DNA of 64,000 nucleotides from Adiantum capillus-veneris (taxonomy: Eukaryota > Streptophyta > Polypodiopsida > Polypodiales > Pteridaceae): assembly GCA_014529385.2 (NCBI GenBank), contig CM043944.1, positions 67,767,895 through 67,831,894 on the forward strand. The letters run 5' to 3'. Under the pieces are notes generated by a model, which was not told the origin of the DNA, did no database searches, and worked only from the letters and a program-made list of their open reading frames with translations. A program made the translations under genes and the position numbers. Positions 34,681-50,247 of this stretch are shown here, one piece after another (positions within the stretch are counted from its first letter, which is position 1; each line of letters starts with the position of its first letter).

Positions 34681-35418
34681 TCACACCAAACATTGAATTT
34701 TCCCAGACAAGGTAAGGTTCACCTCTTCCAACCTTGACAAGATATTATCACAATCATTGATATGGTTTGCCACATACTTGTAGCACCCCCTCGAGTCCAT
34801 AGCCAAATCTATATCGCTTACATCACAACCTTTGATTGGCACATCATCAAGGAAAGACATTGTATTTTGCGGTATGAAGTCATATAGGACTTTGTTCATA
34901 CCATTCATCATATGTGCAACTGAATTAGTTGTCCCCTGAGGTAAGGTGAACATCCTTACTAAACCCATGGATGTCCTCATGGTAGTCAGGTCCGTGCTTT
35001 CCATTGCTAGTTGAAACTGATCATACCCTGAGTACAAATCTCCCATAGAATATATTGCCCTTCTTGCAAATGCCTCTGCAAACACATCGACAATTGGCCC
35101 TATACCCACATTTCTGATTGTCACCTTATTTACAGGTTCCATATCCTGAATAAAGCGTAAAGGGCCATTTTTCTTCGGAACTGTGAACCACCTGTTTGAA
35201 TACGGAGCACAAGAAGGCTCCAAGATACCCATCTTGATCTCTTCATTAAGAAATTCAATGAGTTTTGGCAAATGGGCCTTTGGAACCGGAATAGGCCTCA
35301 AGCTCCAAGGTACATGAGGGAATATAGTGAAGATCACCATAGGAGCAACAGTGAATGGATCAACACACCCGATCTCATGCGGCTCAAATTCAAAATCCTT
35401 TCCATGTTTAGCAAGCAT
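34681..35418 (-). pseudogene. pol: E4 reverse transcriptase
   Basis: Matches E2 RT from FEPHEIGCVDP through the catalytic GDLYSGYDQF to the segment MSFLDDVPIKG, so the second catalytic motif is FLDD. Preceding linker sequence lies at 35428-35685. Confidence 0.88.
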
Positions 35419-35986
35419 TCCTTCAAATCATACTCTTTCAACATCTGTCAAACTGTCCTTGCAACCAATCTTTAACTCCTGCAAAGTGTCATGTGTAAAC
35501 TTATGCCCAATCTTGCTCAGCACACGAAGACTAGGTTGCAAAGAATCTTGTTCCATCTTATCCGTATAGTCCTTTGGTAGAGGTAATGCCACTGGTTTCA
35601 CTTTCTTTGCCACAAACTTATACTTGGTCTCCACTCCTGCATAAACACTTTGAGCATTTTTGAAATCCTCAATGACTTTGTACATTTATGTCGTGCATAC
35701 TTTCACGACCTCACTTCCCAAATGAAAATTGCAATCCACTAAAGACTCCAAATCTTTCATAGTATCCACAAACAAACACTCATCAATAACACCTGCAATG
35801 CATTCATCATCTTCTAGCAAACCATTCGTCTTCAAACCTCTTTGTACAGTATTTACATGTTGTCATTCACCCTGCTTTAAGTCCTCACGCTCTATAAAAG
35901 CAATAGATCCATAGTCTGATAATCCTACACAACCTTTAGAAAATGTTTCCTTTCCATATACATCATGTGAGAACCTTTCTCTTATT

Positions 35987-36030
35987 GTACCACTGCAATC
36001 CCACTCTACAATGGTGCATGGCCAAAACCC
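35987..36030 (-). promoter_or_regulatory. E4 copy of the -1 frameshift signal
   Basis: On the minus strand GGGTTTT (36024-36030) is again in the G GGT TTT phase of the protease frame, followed by spacer GGCCAT and GCACCATTG, which pairs with CAGTGGTAC except for one mismatch at the second base pair. The zero frame stops (TAG) in the loop, as in E2. Confidence 0.65.
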
Positions 36031-36059
36031 CTCATATCCCTGTACTCCTTGAATTCTTT

Positions 36060-36793
36060 GTTTGTCTTTGGCAAGGGTTGCTCTCTAAGACTTTCACGGT
36101 TCCTTTCATGGTCCACACAAACAGTAAGGAACTGACTGCACGCTTCCCATCCTTGATCCTTATCCTTGCATAAGCAGTGATGTATGGCTACCCAAGGATA
36201 AGAGGGTATGTAGACATCTCCTGCACAAAGAAATTCTGGTCATCTTTCACATCCCTATAGTCAGCTTTACATTTGGACAAGCTCCCTATAGCTCCCCCGA
36301 TGAGTTGTTCGCTACACGAATCATCCATCCATTATTTATATTGATTGACCATTTTCATTTTTGATAAAGACTCTTTGACATGAGGTTAATTTCCGACCCA
36401 TGATCTATCAATGCAATGTATGGCTCTGCAAAGTCTCCAACTTTTACCAAGGTCTCAGTAGTTGCTCTTGCCCAGTGACTCTTCAAGTAGTATCCCTTGT
36501 GAGTGGTCTCCACTTCATCTTCATTATCCAAGAAGTGAACGTGTTTTACTCCTCCGCTAGACTTGCATCATCCAACAATAGTTTCTTCACCTTGCTCGCC
36601 ATAGACCTATACACCCTATGCATTTAAAGTCTTCCGCTGTACATGGATAGATTCATTAAGAGACTGCCACTTCCTCTTTATGATATCAATTATTTCTTCG
36701 TGGAAATCCCTCTTTGCTATACCAAGGACCTCACCCAAGGTAAATCCCACCTTACTGTTTAGAATCCTCTCTTTTTTAAATCGGTTGCTGCCT
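36060..36793 (-). pseudogene. pol: E4 protease remnant
   Basis: In broken frames. The active-site segment ALIDHGSEIN (near 36380-36410) has the same Asp-His-Gly triad as E2. The end reads KEFKEYRDMRGFG into the frameshift site. Confidence 0.75.
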
Positions 36794-38342
36794 CTATATC
36801 GGATTGGAGTTTGTAGGCCGGCGGACCCTTTGCTTTGGATTTTGTTGCATCTTTCTTCTTTTATTTAGAGGCTTCTTGCATAGGCACTTGGGGGAGAGGC
36901 ATATGTTGCGGGGAAGGTGATCTAGGAGGAACTGTATCATTTCTACCTCCACTCCTCGTCGCCTGTTTCGAAGGCCCTTCATCCCATTCTCATGCCTACG
37001 TTTCTCTTCGACAATGGCCTCATTTGCTTGACATTTGACAATGTATGCATGCACTAACAAGGAGTCCACAGGGTCATTCCAACCTGTTTCTAGCCGAATA
37101 CAATCTCCAGCTTTATGTAAAACCTCTGTAGTCATTTTACCCTTCATGGGAGATTCTATAGCACATGGCCATAGCTCTCCAATACCATTAGACTCCTCTT
37201 CTCCAACTTTGACTAGTCCTTTTTTCTTAATAGGATCCACTTTCAACCCATAGGCGGCTGCCTCAACCATTGAGATGGCATTTCTAGTAGCCATGTCCTC
37301 AACTAGCTTCTTCATCCCACCTTTGCCCAAATTTGTTCCCAAGAGCTTACCTGTTTCACTTAGGTGAATTTTTCCATCTTTAAAGAAAACAAGCTCCTCT
37401 ATCAAAGCATCTTTAAAACTTTCACAATCCCTCCTTCCATGGTTAGTACTATCGCACCATATGCATCTATTTACAAAGCCTTCTCTGTTTTGAGGTCTTT
37501 GCCCTGTAGATTGTCCTGATGGTTGCCCCTTTTCTTCTAGCCTTGTAAGCTTTAACTTGAGCTCTTGCATTCCCTTCACAATATCATCTAGAATGGACTT
37601 GTCACTCTTTGGAACCACAATAACAAGACTTATAGGACTCTCGGGAACAATTGGGACTTGAGTAGGGTCGACAATCATCTTGTCTCTTCGTCGTTGTCGC
37701 TTAGTTAGCAGCAAAATTGCGTCTTCCACTTCATTCCAATTAGTCTTTAATCCTTGTTCCGTATCCTTATCCTCAACCAGTAATTCTAGCTTCTCTTAAA
37801 TCTCTTTACCTGCTGCCTGCAAAAAGAGCTCTTTCTTATTTGAGTTTAGCGTAGCCTTTTTAGTCCTTGACAATTGATCATATCAGCGTTCAAATTTTGT
37901 TAGCAGTTCGGTAGGCAAAATCCCCTCTTTTGGCCGAACTACCCACTCTAAAAAAGTCCTCTTTGTTAACCTTTCGGAGTCCTCCATGAAATACTCTTTC
38001 TTCAAGGCTAATTTGAATGCTTCCCAAGTTGCCCCATTCTCATTTCTAATTCCCCTTACATGCTCTCTGATCTTGGGAACCACAGGTAGTTCAAAACCTT
38101 GCACCATCTCTACTTCGGGTACTCGATGAAGCTCCATCTCCTTTACATATCCAAAAAGATACTTTCTTACATCTTTAATTTTGAATTTCTCCATTTTCTT
38201 TACCACAGATTGAAGCGCTTTGGTTGAGGAAAGCTCCCTCCTTTATACAGCTTGTTGTTGCTGCATAAACACTACAAAAGCTTGAAACATTTGCATTGTG
38301 ACTGAATCAAACTGAACCCCCTGTTGCTCTTGTTGCTCCATA
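36794..38342 (-). pseudogene. gag: E4 Gag
   Basis: Starts near 38342 (MEQQEQQG), with a TAA near 38260. Then 37883-38206 and 36794-37729 carry the capsid-like region and the zinc knuckle C-IW-C-DSTN-H-GRRD-C. The sequence between 37730 and 37882 is frame-shifted. It aligns with the E2 Gag along most of its length. Confidence 0.85.
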
Positions 38343-38421
38343 GCTTTGAACCTTTGTTTTGAGACCTACTATGAAGCTTTTGAACCCTCACTCTAGCCTA
38401 CTTCGCGTCGGGTTCATGAAG

Positions 38422-40268
38422 TGCGTAGTGTGACTAGGAAAGCGCTGGGCCTCTGCCTGTGAGGATTCGTAGCAAATTCAAGCAAGGCGTAGATGATTTG
38501 AAGCCAAAAACACACTAAAAAAGAAAAAAACTCCAGCCATCAAAGTTCCACTTTGAAAATGAACCAAGACCAACTCAAAATTCTTATGTTTGTGAAAATT
38601 AGGTGTAGCCTCGCTCCCAATTGTAGAGATGCAGTGCTCATTCGACCTGTTAAAAACCCTAAATTTACGCTTTGATTCTTCGTTGTGACCATTTCATGGA
38701 AGCTTCAGTACTACATTGGAGAAGCCCAAGTAGTTACTTGAGGAGGGGAAACCCTAATTGGAGGCCCCATAGCCTCAACCATGTAGTGGAAGCAGCACGG
38801 GACTGCACTAGCACCTTGTAAAGGAATGGCTGTATCGCCTTGCTCATGTGCCCAAATGAGCTCATTATTGGCTCTAACATTTCCCACACAACTTGAGCAA
38901 AGACGGAACCGTCATTCATGTGGCATTTTTGAGCTATTTTTAGGCTATTTTTTACCATTTAAGGCCATGTTTAGCCCAAAAATACCACTTTTTGTCTGTA
39001 AAAAGCCCAAACGAGCTACGAAAAATCCCTAAAATCATGGAAAAATCACATTGGGCTCAAAATTCATGTTGAACGTCATTTTCCCACTTGGTAAGCACTT
39101 TGGACACGTCTTTTACGCCAGCGCATAAAACCTGATATTTTTGGCCGAGATTGCCCGCATTGAACTTTCTAGGAAAAACGAGCGTGCCACTTCGATACAG
39201 CAAAATAAGCATATATTTATCTTAAAAAGCATGCCATAGTGCCACATCTAGGGCCTGGCCCACCTGGCAAGGTATGCACACGGCTGCAACCGTGGCACCT
39301 ATTCTCGCATATATCACAGTATGTACATTATAGCATTCGGTCCCACATAACAAAAGCATTGAGAGTGAGGTAGATATTTTAGTTTTTACATTATGCATAT
39401 GCCATGGTACAACAACGCCAATATAAACAAACAGCAAGAGGTACTTCTTGATGGATCATATACACACTTACAGAGAATGCTGGACGAATGCGAGTGGATG
39501 GGGAAAGATTAAGAAGTCTACACAGTAATGGAATTTGGCTAGTTGCCCACTTGCACGAGTTCCTGATTACCTTGACAAATTAAAACCCTCGAATGTAATT
39601 CTGAACACAAAAATTTTGTATCTATTGATCGAACTATACCCCTTATGGTAGTCTTTTGTAATTGTGCTTCTTCTTTAATATAATTATGCTCTCGCCCTTT
39701 ATGGAAGAAAAAAGAAGCTTCTTTTTTTTGCTAAACACAAAGGATGATGGTACAAAAGTGGTTGCCCTTGACTATACTTTTGACAAATATTTACAATGCA
39801 ATCTATCAAAGTCTTAAAAGAGATCACTGGAAAGAGTTTGAAAAGAAGAACATAAAAAAACAAAATCCTAAGTTTTGACACAAACTACAAAAAAGTTATT
39901 GATCCTCACTTTTTTATTAGTACCAATAATGTGAAAAAAAATGCCCTTTTTTTAATCACCAAACCTTGTTTTTGACCAAAAATAAAGTGTATATCACTAT
40001 TCCATAGTGGACTAGAGATGCATTTTGCTCCATCTATCTCTAAAGCATACATAACTTGAGTTTGGCAAAGACCGTCCAGAATATCCACGTTGATCTATAA
40101 ACTTGTTATATATGCGGAATTTTTTTTATATTTAAGAACAGTTTAAATTTTAAAAGAGTGCATTGTGTCGTACCACGACAAAATATAGACCAGTACAAAG
40201 GCCAACGAAGCATGAATAGTTTTGCATTTTAAGAAGCCAACGATGCATAACCTTAAGGAAAGCGAGAG
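38422..40268. other. Possible E4 5' LTR, then unassigned sequence
   Basis: From 38422 the sequence resembles LTR ends of the E2 family over about 60 bp (TAGGAAAGCGCTGGGCC against AGGAAAGCACCGGGC in E2), so a 5' LTR probably begins here. Its far edge is not seen. The rest, to the MYB exon, shows no coding sequence that I trust; it would also contain the 3' untranslated region of the MYB gene. Confidence 0.45.
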
Positions 40269-41394
40269 CTAGTTGAGAAGGAGGAGCTTCCACCAATCTG
40301 TAAATCCAAGCATATTCTTATCCCACTCCTCGATGCTGTTCACAGCTCTTTGTGGCGGCCTAATATCATCGAAATTGCCCAGCGACGCAGCCATAATATC
40401 GACATAAACGTCACTCTCGCTCGGCATGAAAGCTGTATCCTGAGCTGCAAGAGATACCCTGCTCATGACAAGGCCATCATTAATCTCTGCTCCTTGAACT
40501 GAATTATGAATGCTGTTATGACGTTACGATGGCATTGTATACCTTCTAGCAAGTACTTCGTCGTGGGTGGTGTGGCTGCCAGAGCTCGACCTTGGGCTGC
40601 AGGTGAATTTTCTTTCAAGTGTATAATCTGCGAGGGAGGATATCTGGTTTGTAGCGGAGCTCTGCAGTGGAATATTTGCATAACTCTGCATTAAGCCTGC
40701 TGAATTTAAATTTTGTTGATCATTAAGGACAGTAGATTGATCAGGCATGGAGATCGTTGTGGCATTAATGGACGTTGAATCCGGACGCTGCTGCACCAAA
40801 TCATGGGTCATTTTTGCGCCCATGGAACTATTCACGCAACTGCTGCTGTCTTCGCGGCAAGCTCTTGTCAGCATCAGTGGGACATCGTAAACAAGAGCTC
40901 CTTTTTGTGTGCAGATAAGCTCATCTAAGGTAACTTCCTTCATGCAAACAGAATGCATGCCATTGTCTGGATGGTTGCCCGAGTTTATATGGATGGAATT
41001 CTCGTGCATAGGCTGCAAACTCACTGCATGCTTGGGCTTACTAAACAATAAGGACATACTCTCTTGATTATATAAGGCCTCACAAAAAGATCCACCCACC
41101 GTTGGTAGAAGATCATCATCATCCCCATACTCAGCAACATTAGATGACTCCATAGTACAATCCACATTCTTCATCATGGTCGTGTCACTCTCGACCATAT
41201 TTTTTGCCACATCTATTTTCATTGCATTCGTAATAGTAGTAGTCTCATTTGTCTCACCAAAAGTTGAGGGCAAAGAAGAGAAGGTTGAGGTCTTAATTTG
41301 TTGTGCTAGCCTCCTTCTCTTAATCTGGGTGTTCCACAAGTTTTTGACATCATTGTCGGTGCGCCCTTCCAAATGGCTTGCAATATCGGACCAC
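40269..41394 (-). CDS. R2R3-MYB transcription factor, last exon (in-frame stop at 40524-40526)
   Basis: The exon begins at 41394 after a GTAG acceptor and encodes WSDIASHLEGRTDNDVKN then LWNTQIKRRR, the second half of the R3 repeat with its recognition helix. The acceptor matches the phase-2 intron typical of plant R2R3-MYB genes. GRTDNDVKN resembles DUO1-type MYBs and WNT-x-IKRR resembles GAMYB-type, so the subgroup is unsettled. About 280 codons of Ser/Asn/Met-rich tail follow. TAA at 40524-40526 ends the frame, but the same frame then stays open 85 codons to TAG at 40269, ending in an acidic and Trp-rich segment like an activation domain. The exons for R2 were not found upstream, so the intron is long or the gene is a fragment. 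Confidence 0.8.
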
Positions 41395-42142
41395 CTACAA
41401 ACAACAAGTGCACATCAGGGAATATGCTTCATCTTTTTTCATTAGCTTACCATGGTCACCAAAACAAACAATAACACAAAGTAAAAATCATATGGACTAT
41501 ATCATTGGAACTCAACAATCTCAACGCTATATATGTGAGCAACATGATTGGCTTTACTCCATCCTCCCCTAATTTCACCCTCCCTCCTCTCAAAATAAAA
41601 GGAGATACATAAAAGTAAACCTACCTTTGACATTAGATACACAAGAGCATCACATCCATAATTAAGGTAGTCAGATGATTCATTTTGGATGGTTTAGTAA
41701 CGTTATCTATTGTATACCTAAAAGGCATCCCTTTACAGCTAAGGGTCTCTACTACTTTACTCCCCCTCATATTTTTTGTTTACTTAATACAAATTGGTTT
41801 CCTCCTTCTCCTTCCATGGTTACGGATATATACACTTTTGTACACCAACAGCTTCAAATATAGCTTTCTTATTGCAACCTTGATTGTGCAAATATAATAG
41901 ATATTTAATGGCTTTGTCAAACAAGCTATGGCTAACTGGGCACTACTAAGACACGCTATGCCAAAGGTACTATAGCAAAGAGGAAAAAAAATGGAGAAGT
42001 GGGGGGTGGCCTTCGCATCTCCATCTCATGCATAAGGACGAACACCTCCTACCTGTTCATTGGGACAATCACCTAGCTACAAATGAAGTTGAGGTATCCG
42101 CACCATGTTGGACTAAAACAATAATGTACTAAATAGCATGAC

Positions 42143-42183
<41 letters not shown>

Positions 42184-42770
42184 ATTCATGGCTCCAAATG
42201 GTTGCAGGAAACCCTATAAAGTCTTGGACAAATCAACAAAATATCATGTGCCCATAACTTACCAACCACCATGAGAGAACTCAAAAGAGAAGGCATGCAT
42301 AAATCTAATAGCATGTATTTTTTATGTAGTTTACAAAACATCACAACTGCTTGAGAAAAGAAGCGAGCAAGGCCTACTCGACCAAGTTGCACTTGTCATA
42401 TGGTGCATGGGAAACTGCTTACTAGTAGGCTGGAGAGAGGTCGTGCTAGGGGTTAGAACATCATGATGCTCATAACTAAAGTTTGTGATGATGGTGACAA
42501 TTTGATTACAATGGTACAAGCATAATTACCCCATATAATGTCGTGTGGTTGATTCCCAATAGACAACTAGAGGCTACATTAGTCAATCGCATTGCATAAA
42601 ATTCCATTACCTAAACTCCTAGGATGAACGTAGGACTCTTACCATTTTGTGCATCTCTTGTCTGCTCTACCACTTCTACATAGCATGCCAAAGTGCTCCC
42701 TGATGCTTCCTTTCTCTATATTCTCTTTTCCACATTGCCTCCCCTCTCATCATGTGTACCAGCATGGCCC

Positions 42771-42811
<41 letters not shown>

Positions 42812-42929
42812 CTCCATATAAGAATGGAGAGGCCTAATTAGTGTTCTCTTAGGCTAATGTCAGTTGCAATTCATTGACCCAAAGTTGCGTGTATAAGAAA
42901 TAATTGCAAGGTAGACTATAAGGAATTGT
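41395..42929. other. MYB intron or intergenic sequence
   Basis: Non-coding as far as I can see; I looked for the R2 repeat on the minus strand and did not find it. GA runs lie at 42147-42179 and 42774-42808. Confidence 0.5.
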
Positions 42930-43320
42930 ATGTCTTTGAGTTTAGTCAAGACACAAATCTCGTTATCGCCATATGCTCGCAAGGATGACCTTAACCGAGA
43001 GTGGGGTAGACCTATTGTTTCACATGAACTATTGGAAAGACCACCAATGAAAGCTCAAGTAGAATCTCATGTAAACCATTTACTTAAATGCTTGCATGGG
43101 GACGACAATGTCATTGACCAACAAATTTTGGTTGATTTCATTGAACCTCCAACCCAACCGCATGAACCTGCACTCATATAAAAAATATCAATTTCGTCAT
43201 CCTAAGGCCTTAATGGACCTTATTGAGAGCACCAAGTGAGCTTGACATGACACCCTTTGGAGAAAAAAATCATGAACCTCTATTGCAAAGAGATCATAGT
43301 GTTGAGAAGATACAAGATTA
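42930..43320 (+). pseudogene. Ty3 chromovirus integrase C-terminus fragment
   Basis: The segment HGDDNVIDQQILVDFIEPP followed by PHEP matches the region just before the chromodomain in E7 (DNVIDTGVLVDLIEPP, PHEP) on 58545-58919. The frame breaks right after. An isolated scrap; no flanking LTR recognised. Confidence 0.7.
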
Positions 43321-44690
43321 CCAAACCCCAGAAAAGAAAATATTAAACCCTACAACTTAAGCATGTGTCTAGCATTCCCATGCTTGGATTATAGGTATCT
43401 CATGAACTTGGATTTGGGTTCTAGGTGGTAATGAAGGAATATGTGAAGCTATGACCGTGTATTATGCCTAAGATTGGGCTTTAGCGATACCAAATCAATA
43501 AATGCATGCTAGACATGGATGCCTTGGAAAATGTTTACAAAGTGGCACTTGGCCCATGGGCTTGTCACATCGCAAGGGCATCAATGCTGACAACATATTA
43601 TTATATCTACTTTCACGTCAAGAGCAAAATTAAATCAAAAGAGCTTGATCCTGAGTAATCTCCATAGATGTGTGTGCAATAACATCTTGAACTCTAAATT
43701 ATTCAAGGTAGCCGTACTCTTGCTATAAACTCAAAGAAGCTAGTAGAGCGAACAACCTTCAGATCATTCAAGATAGTTTCAAATCTAGGAAGGGGGGTCC
43801 ATCCCGCAGAGCACCTCTTCATGGAGGCAATCAATTGGATGCACATTCAATGTCTAGGGTGACTCCACCAATCAATTCCAACATAAAACAAAATAGAAAT
43901 GGGGAATCTAATGTGAAAAATTCTCCAAAACACTATACTGTAGCAACTCTATTCCTAGAAACTATGATCACTCACTAGATACTTGAAATTTACTTTGGCA
44001 TGGAATAACCCTAATTTTTTTAATAATGAAATAAAAGATCATGGAGGTAAAGCACTTATCCATCATAGCTAAGATAATATTTAAGTATTTTGGTGACTCG
44101 CAACAACGTGTATTGATAATTTTTGTCTTCTTTATTCCTTTTTTGTATCCAACATAACACAACATAATAAACTTTAGAAATTGTGCCATTCATTTCCCTA
44201 CGTCTTTTGAAGTTATTCAATAGATAGGTACTGGATTATGACTAGATTGGTCACATGGCATCGAAAGTGTGTGTCTGTGAATATCATTGTTCAAATTTTT
44301 TAGTCTCTCTCCCTTCTATCTCTTCAAGATAAAAATATATTGATACTAATTCATGGCAATATTCAAATTTTTGTTATCATTTATGAAGAACTTCTATGAT
44401 AGTTGTAGTTTACCATTAATATATGCTATTATATATCTTTCAAACTTGATGCTACTTATCAAGGCATAGAGGCATCTTTTGTTTCTAATGTTTGTAGACC
44501 ATAAAGGCAATATATCTTAAGTACAAGTTCAATCAAGAATTCCAAGCTTCCAAATCAATGGACTCAAGATTCCACAATCAGCTACAATAAAATATATCAA
44601 TTCAGCATCAAGGATAGTTTTTCTTGAAGGCTCAAAGTGACTAGTCCTAACTAAAGCTCTAATCTCTCTAATAGCATAGTAGAGAAGTCC
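43321..44690. other. Unassigned AT-rich sequence
   Basis: No credible gene, repeat or element edge seen. Confidence 0.5.
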
Positions 44691-44784
44691 TAATGATGGT
44701 GTGGTAGACTATGTAGGCACAATCCAAGCATGGTGTAGTCCTAATGATGGTGTGGTAGACTATGTAAGCACAATCCAAGCATGT
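44691..44784. repeat. Tandem duplication of about 49 bp
   Basis: Two adjacent copies of TCCTAATGATGGTGTGGTAG onward to CAATCCAAGCATG, with few differences. Confidence 0.9.
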
Positions 44785-44890
44785 TGTCAAAGTGCACGGT
44801 TCTCTAGGGTTGACCGGGAAAGCACCGGGCCTTTGGCTATAGACAGGAGCTTAGCTGGCATCCAAACTAGGATAATAGAGTGCAAATAGA
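44785..44890 (-). repeat. LTR-end fragment of the E2 family
   Basis: TGTCAAAG at 44785, then GACCGGGAAAGCACCGGGCC, matching the 3' end of the E2 LTR in reverse complement (TGTCAAGAA, then CCAGGAAAGCACCGGGC). It suggests a minus-strand LTR starting here; its other edge is not seen. Confidence 0.5.
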
Positions 44891-47749
<2,859 letters not shown>

Positions 47750-48605
47750 CTCTCAAGAAGTTGGTGTGCTTGCCTGGAAGGTACCGGACCTTTGGTTGTG
47801 AGAGCTTGTGAGGATGTAGAAAAGTATTCACTCCATGAAGTGTGGTGTTTGATGGTGAATACATAAAGTGTAGCCATAGAAAACTCTCTCACCCTCTCAT
47901 GTACACATAGAACTCTCAAAATAAGACAAAGATGAAAACATCCAAGCTTTGAGCATATCTACTCAAGGGTAGGATGAAAGGATTTATTGATGCATTTATA
48001 GAGGCTAATCTTTGTCTTCTAAACAAACTCCAACTTGTTCTTTGAAACTGTAAATTGTTTACTCACAAAGATGTATTTGTTTTGCCTAAGCGATTGGAAT
48101 GAGATGTGTATATAAGTCTTCATGGTCCATAATCAATCAAGACTCACCAGTTAGAGCAAAATAAATATGTGCACATCAAATGAGTTAGAATAATCATGGA
48201 GTGGTAGAATAATGCGGAGTGGAGAGAGAAGAATTTATTGTAGTCTTTCTGGTCCAAAAACAAATACAATTCTTTGTTGAAAGCAAATTTTGCAACTTAA
48301 ACATACATTTACCCTAAGAGATTGTACATTATGGAAAGGATGAAAGTTGGCATTATCTAGTTTATTCATTTAAGATAATATAAGCATATAGAAAAGAATC
48401 TAGTTATGGTCGATAGCTAGAGATAGAGACAGAGGCTTATGTACAGAACGATAGGTGATTATGGAGCAAGATAGTTGGAGAGATAGGTTAGTAAAGAGTA
48501 TAAGGGAGAGAGAGATAGATTTGATTAGAGGAGGAGAGATATAGGTTGGATTAGAGATGAAAAAGAAAAAAATAAGAAACCAACAAAACCTCAAAGTAAA
48601 ACACA
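47750..48605 (-). repeat. E5 3' LTR (5' part missing)
   Basis: Ends near 47750 with CTCAAGAAG, then GCCTGGAAGGTACCGGACC, the diverged E2 LTR terminus. The upper part (48400-48605) matches the E2 LTR region around GGATTAGAGATGAAAA and AGAACACATCTTAC read in reverse. Confidence 0.7.
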
Positions 48606-49765
48606 TCTTCACCTGTTGTTTTCTCTTCCTCTTCCTCAACATCGTGTGGATCACTATCTTCTCTTCTCTTAAACACTTTGATCGTTTTCCCTACAATGGG
48701 AACCTTCACTTTTGTACCATCTAGTTCAGACAATCTATAAGCATCATGCTCATGCTTTACACCATACGATCGAAACCATCTTTTTGAGAACTTACGCATG
48801 ATTGTGTGTTGGTTATCAATGCTACTATCATACACTAAAACCCTGTCATCTTTGTCTATTGATTTTCTCCTGAGCCAATGTGGCTTATCAAAATAGTCCT
48901 TGTTTTTCAACGTTGCGTTTTTCAATCGCTCTTTTGCAGCCTCAATGTCTCCATGTTTTCTCTCTAGTTGCCTTATACGCAATGCAAGGAGATCTTTCCT
49001 GCTACGTCCCTCTTTCCAAGGTAGTACATTCCATGTGGGAGTTGTATCTTCAAATGGAATCATTGGCTTTTGACCATTCTTTAGTTCCACAAGCAAATAG
49101 CCAGTTACTGAGCTACATGTTGTACGATCAGCCCATAAAGCATAAGGCAATAACTTTGGCCACTCACCAGCTCTTCCTTCGAAAGCCTTGGTCAAAGATT
49201 TGATGATCGGAGGATGCCCTCTTTCACTCTTTTCATTTCTTTCAAGGTTGTAAGATGAAGTAACAGAAAGCTTGATTCCTAATCTAGAAAAGAACTCCCT
49301 TCCTTCCTCGACATCCAACTCCCCTCTACCTGCAGTGATCTTTCCCACACAACGACTTGCACAACCATAACGGCAAATAACCTCATCAAGAAGGAATTTT
49401 CATACAGCTTCTATGGTTTTTTCTCTTAATGCTCACCCTTCAAATTGGTTAGCTAGGTCCACTTGTACAAGAACTAAGTATCTCATTTTCCTGAGTCCTA
49501 AGGCATTGTGACTAGATCCACAACCCATTTATAGTGCATGGCTAGCGGATATGTAGGTTGCAACTCATCACGATGTTAGAGATTAGAATACATTTAACAA
49601 GCTACACAAGAATCTACAAATTGAGATACATCTTTATACACACCATTCCACTAGTATTTTCATTTCAACATGGAGAAGGATGACCACACACCCTTGTGTC
49701 TATCCCATAGACTCTCATGAAACTCTTGTGTGAGCCTTTGTTGAGTCTCCGTTTTATATATAACC
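48606..49765 (-). pseudogene. pol: E5 integrase remnant
   Basis: 48606-49348 aligns with E2 integrase from the second Asp region (here TAGRGEL, the Asp changed to Gly) through the Glu in NEKSERG to the basic C-terminus KFSKRWFRSY and the acidic end EEEEKTTGED. After that the frame runs into LTR sequence. 49349-49765 holds the zinc-finger half in broken frames. Confidence 0.85.
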
Positions 49766-50073
49766 CTTTTAGGTCCAAAAAGAAATACACTTCTTTGTTG
49801 GAAGTGATTTTTTTAAAATTAAATACACATTAACCCTGAGAGATTGTACATTATGGAAAGGGTGAAAGTTGGCATCGTGTGGGTTATTCATTTAAGATAA
49901 TATAAGCATATAGAAAATGATCTAGTTATGGCCAATAGCTAGAGATAGAGGTAGAGACTTATGTAGAGGAAGATAAATGATTATGGAGCAAGATAGTTGG
50001 AGGGATAGAAGTTGGCAAAGAATTTGAGAGAGAGGGAGATAGATTTGTTCAGAGAAGGAGATAAAGTTAGAGA

Positions 50074-50235
50074 TGTTGGAGATATATATACCAACCCCTA
50101 CTCTATATATAGCTAGGAGTCCCCACTATATATGTGTGCTCAGTGTGCACTCTCTACACACTTTTGGGGCTTGTACATGTTGGTGTCATCTCTCTCTCCT
50201 CTCGTCTACATGCGCTCTCTCCCTCCTGTTCAACA
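50074..50235 (+). repeat. 5' LTR of the copia-type element
   Basis: 162 bp, ends TTCAACA next to the primer-binding site. Confidence 0.92.
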
Positions 50236-50247
50236 TGGTATCAGAGC
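50236..50247 (+). other. Primer-binding site (initiator tRNA-Met type)
   Basis: TGGTATCAGAGC begins at the base after the LTR. Confidence 0.93.

Larger units (their letters stand above)
33036..38421 (-). mobile_element. E4: decayed relative of E2
   Basis: Minus-strand Ty3 element with gag, protease, RT, RNase H and part of integrase. Homology to E2 integrase stops near 33090 after GEWPRLL, so the 3' part and 3' LTR are missing. At the 5' end the region 38343-38421 matches the E2 leader and primer-binding site, and 38422 looks like an LTR edge. Confidence 0.88.

Noticed and set aside
38734-38958. ORF in the putative E4 LTR as another member of the small LTR protein family
   Set aside because: It lacks the G-x-x-R, S, P, L-P and V columns.
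40480-40540. A 44-nt intron (GTATAC to TTCAG) removing the MYB in-frame stop
   Set aside because: It is too short for a plant intron, and 44 nt is not a multiple of three, so the downstream frame would be lost.
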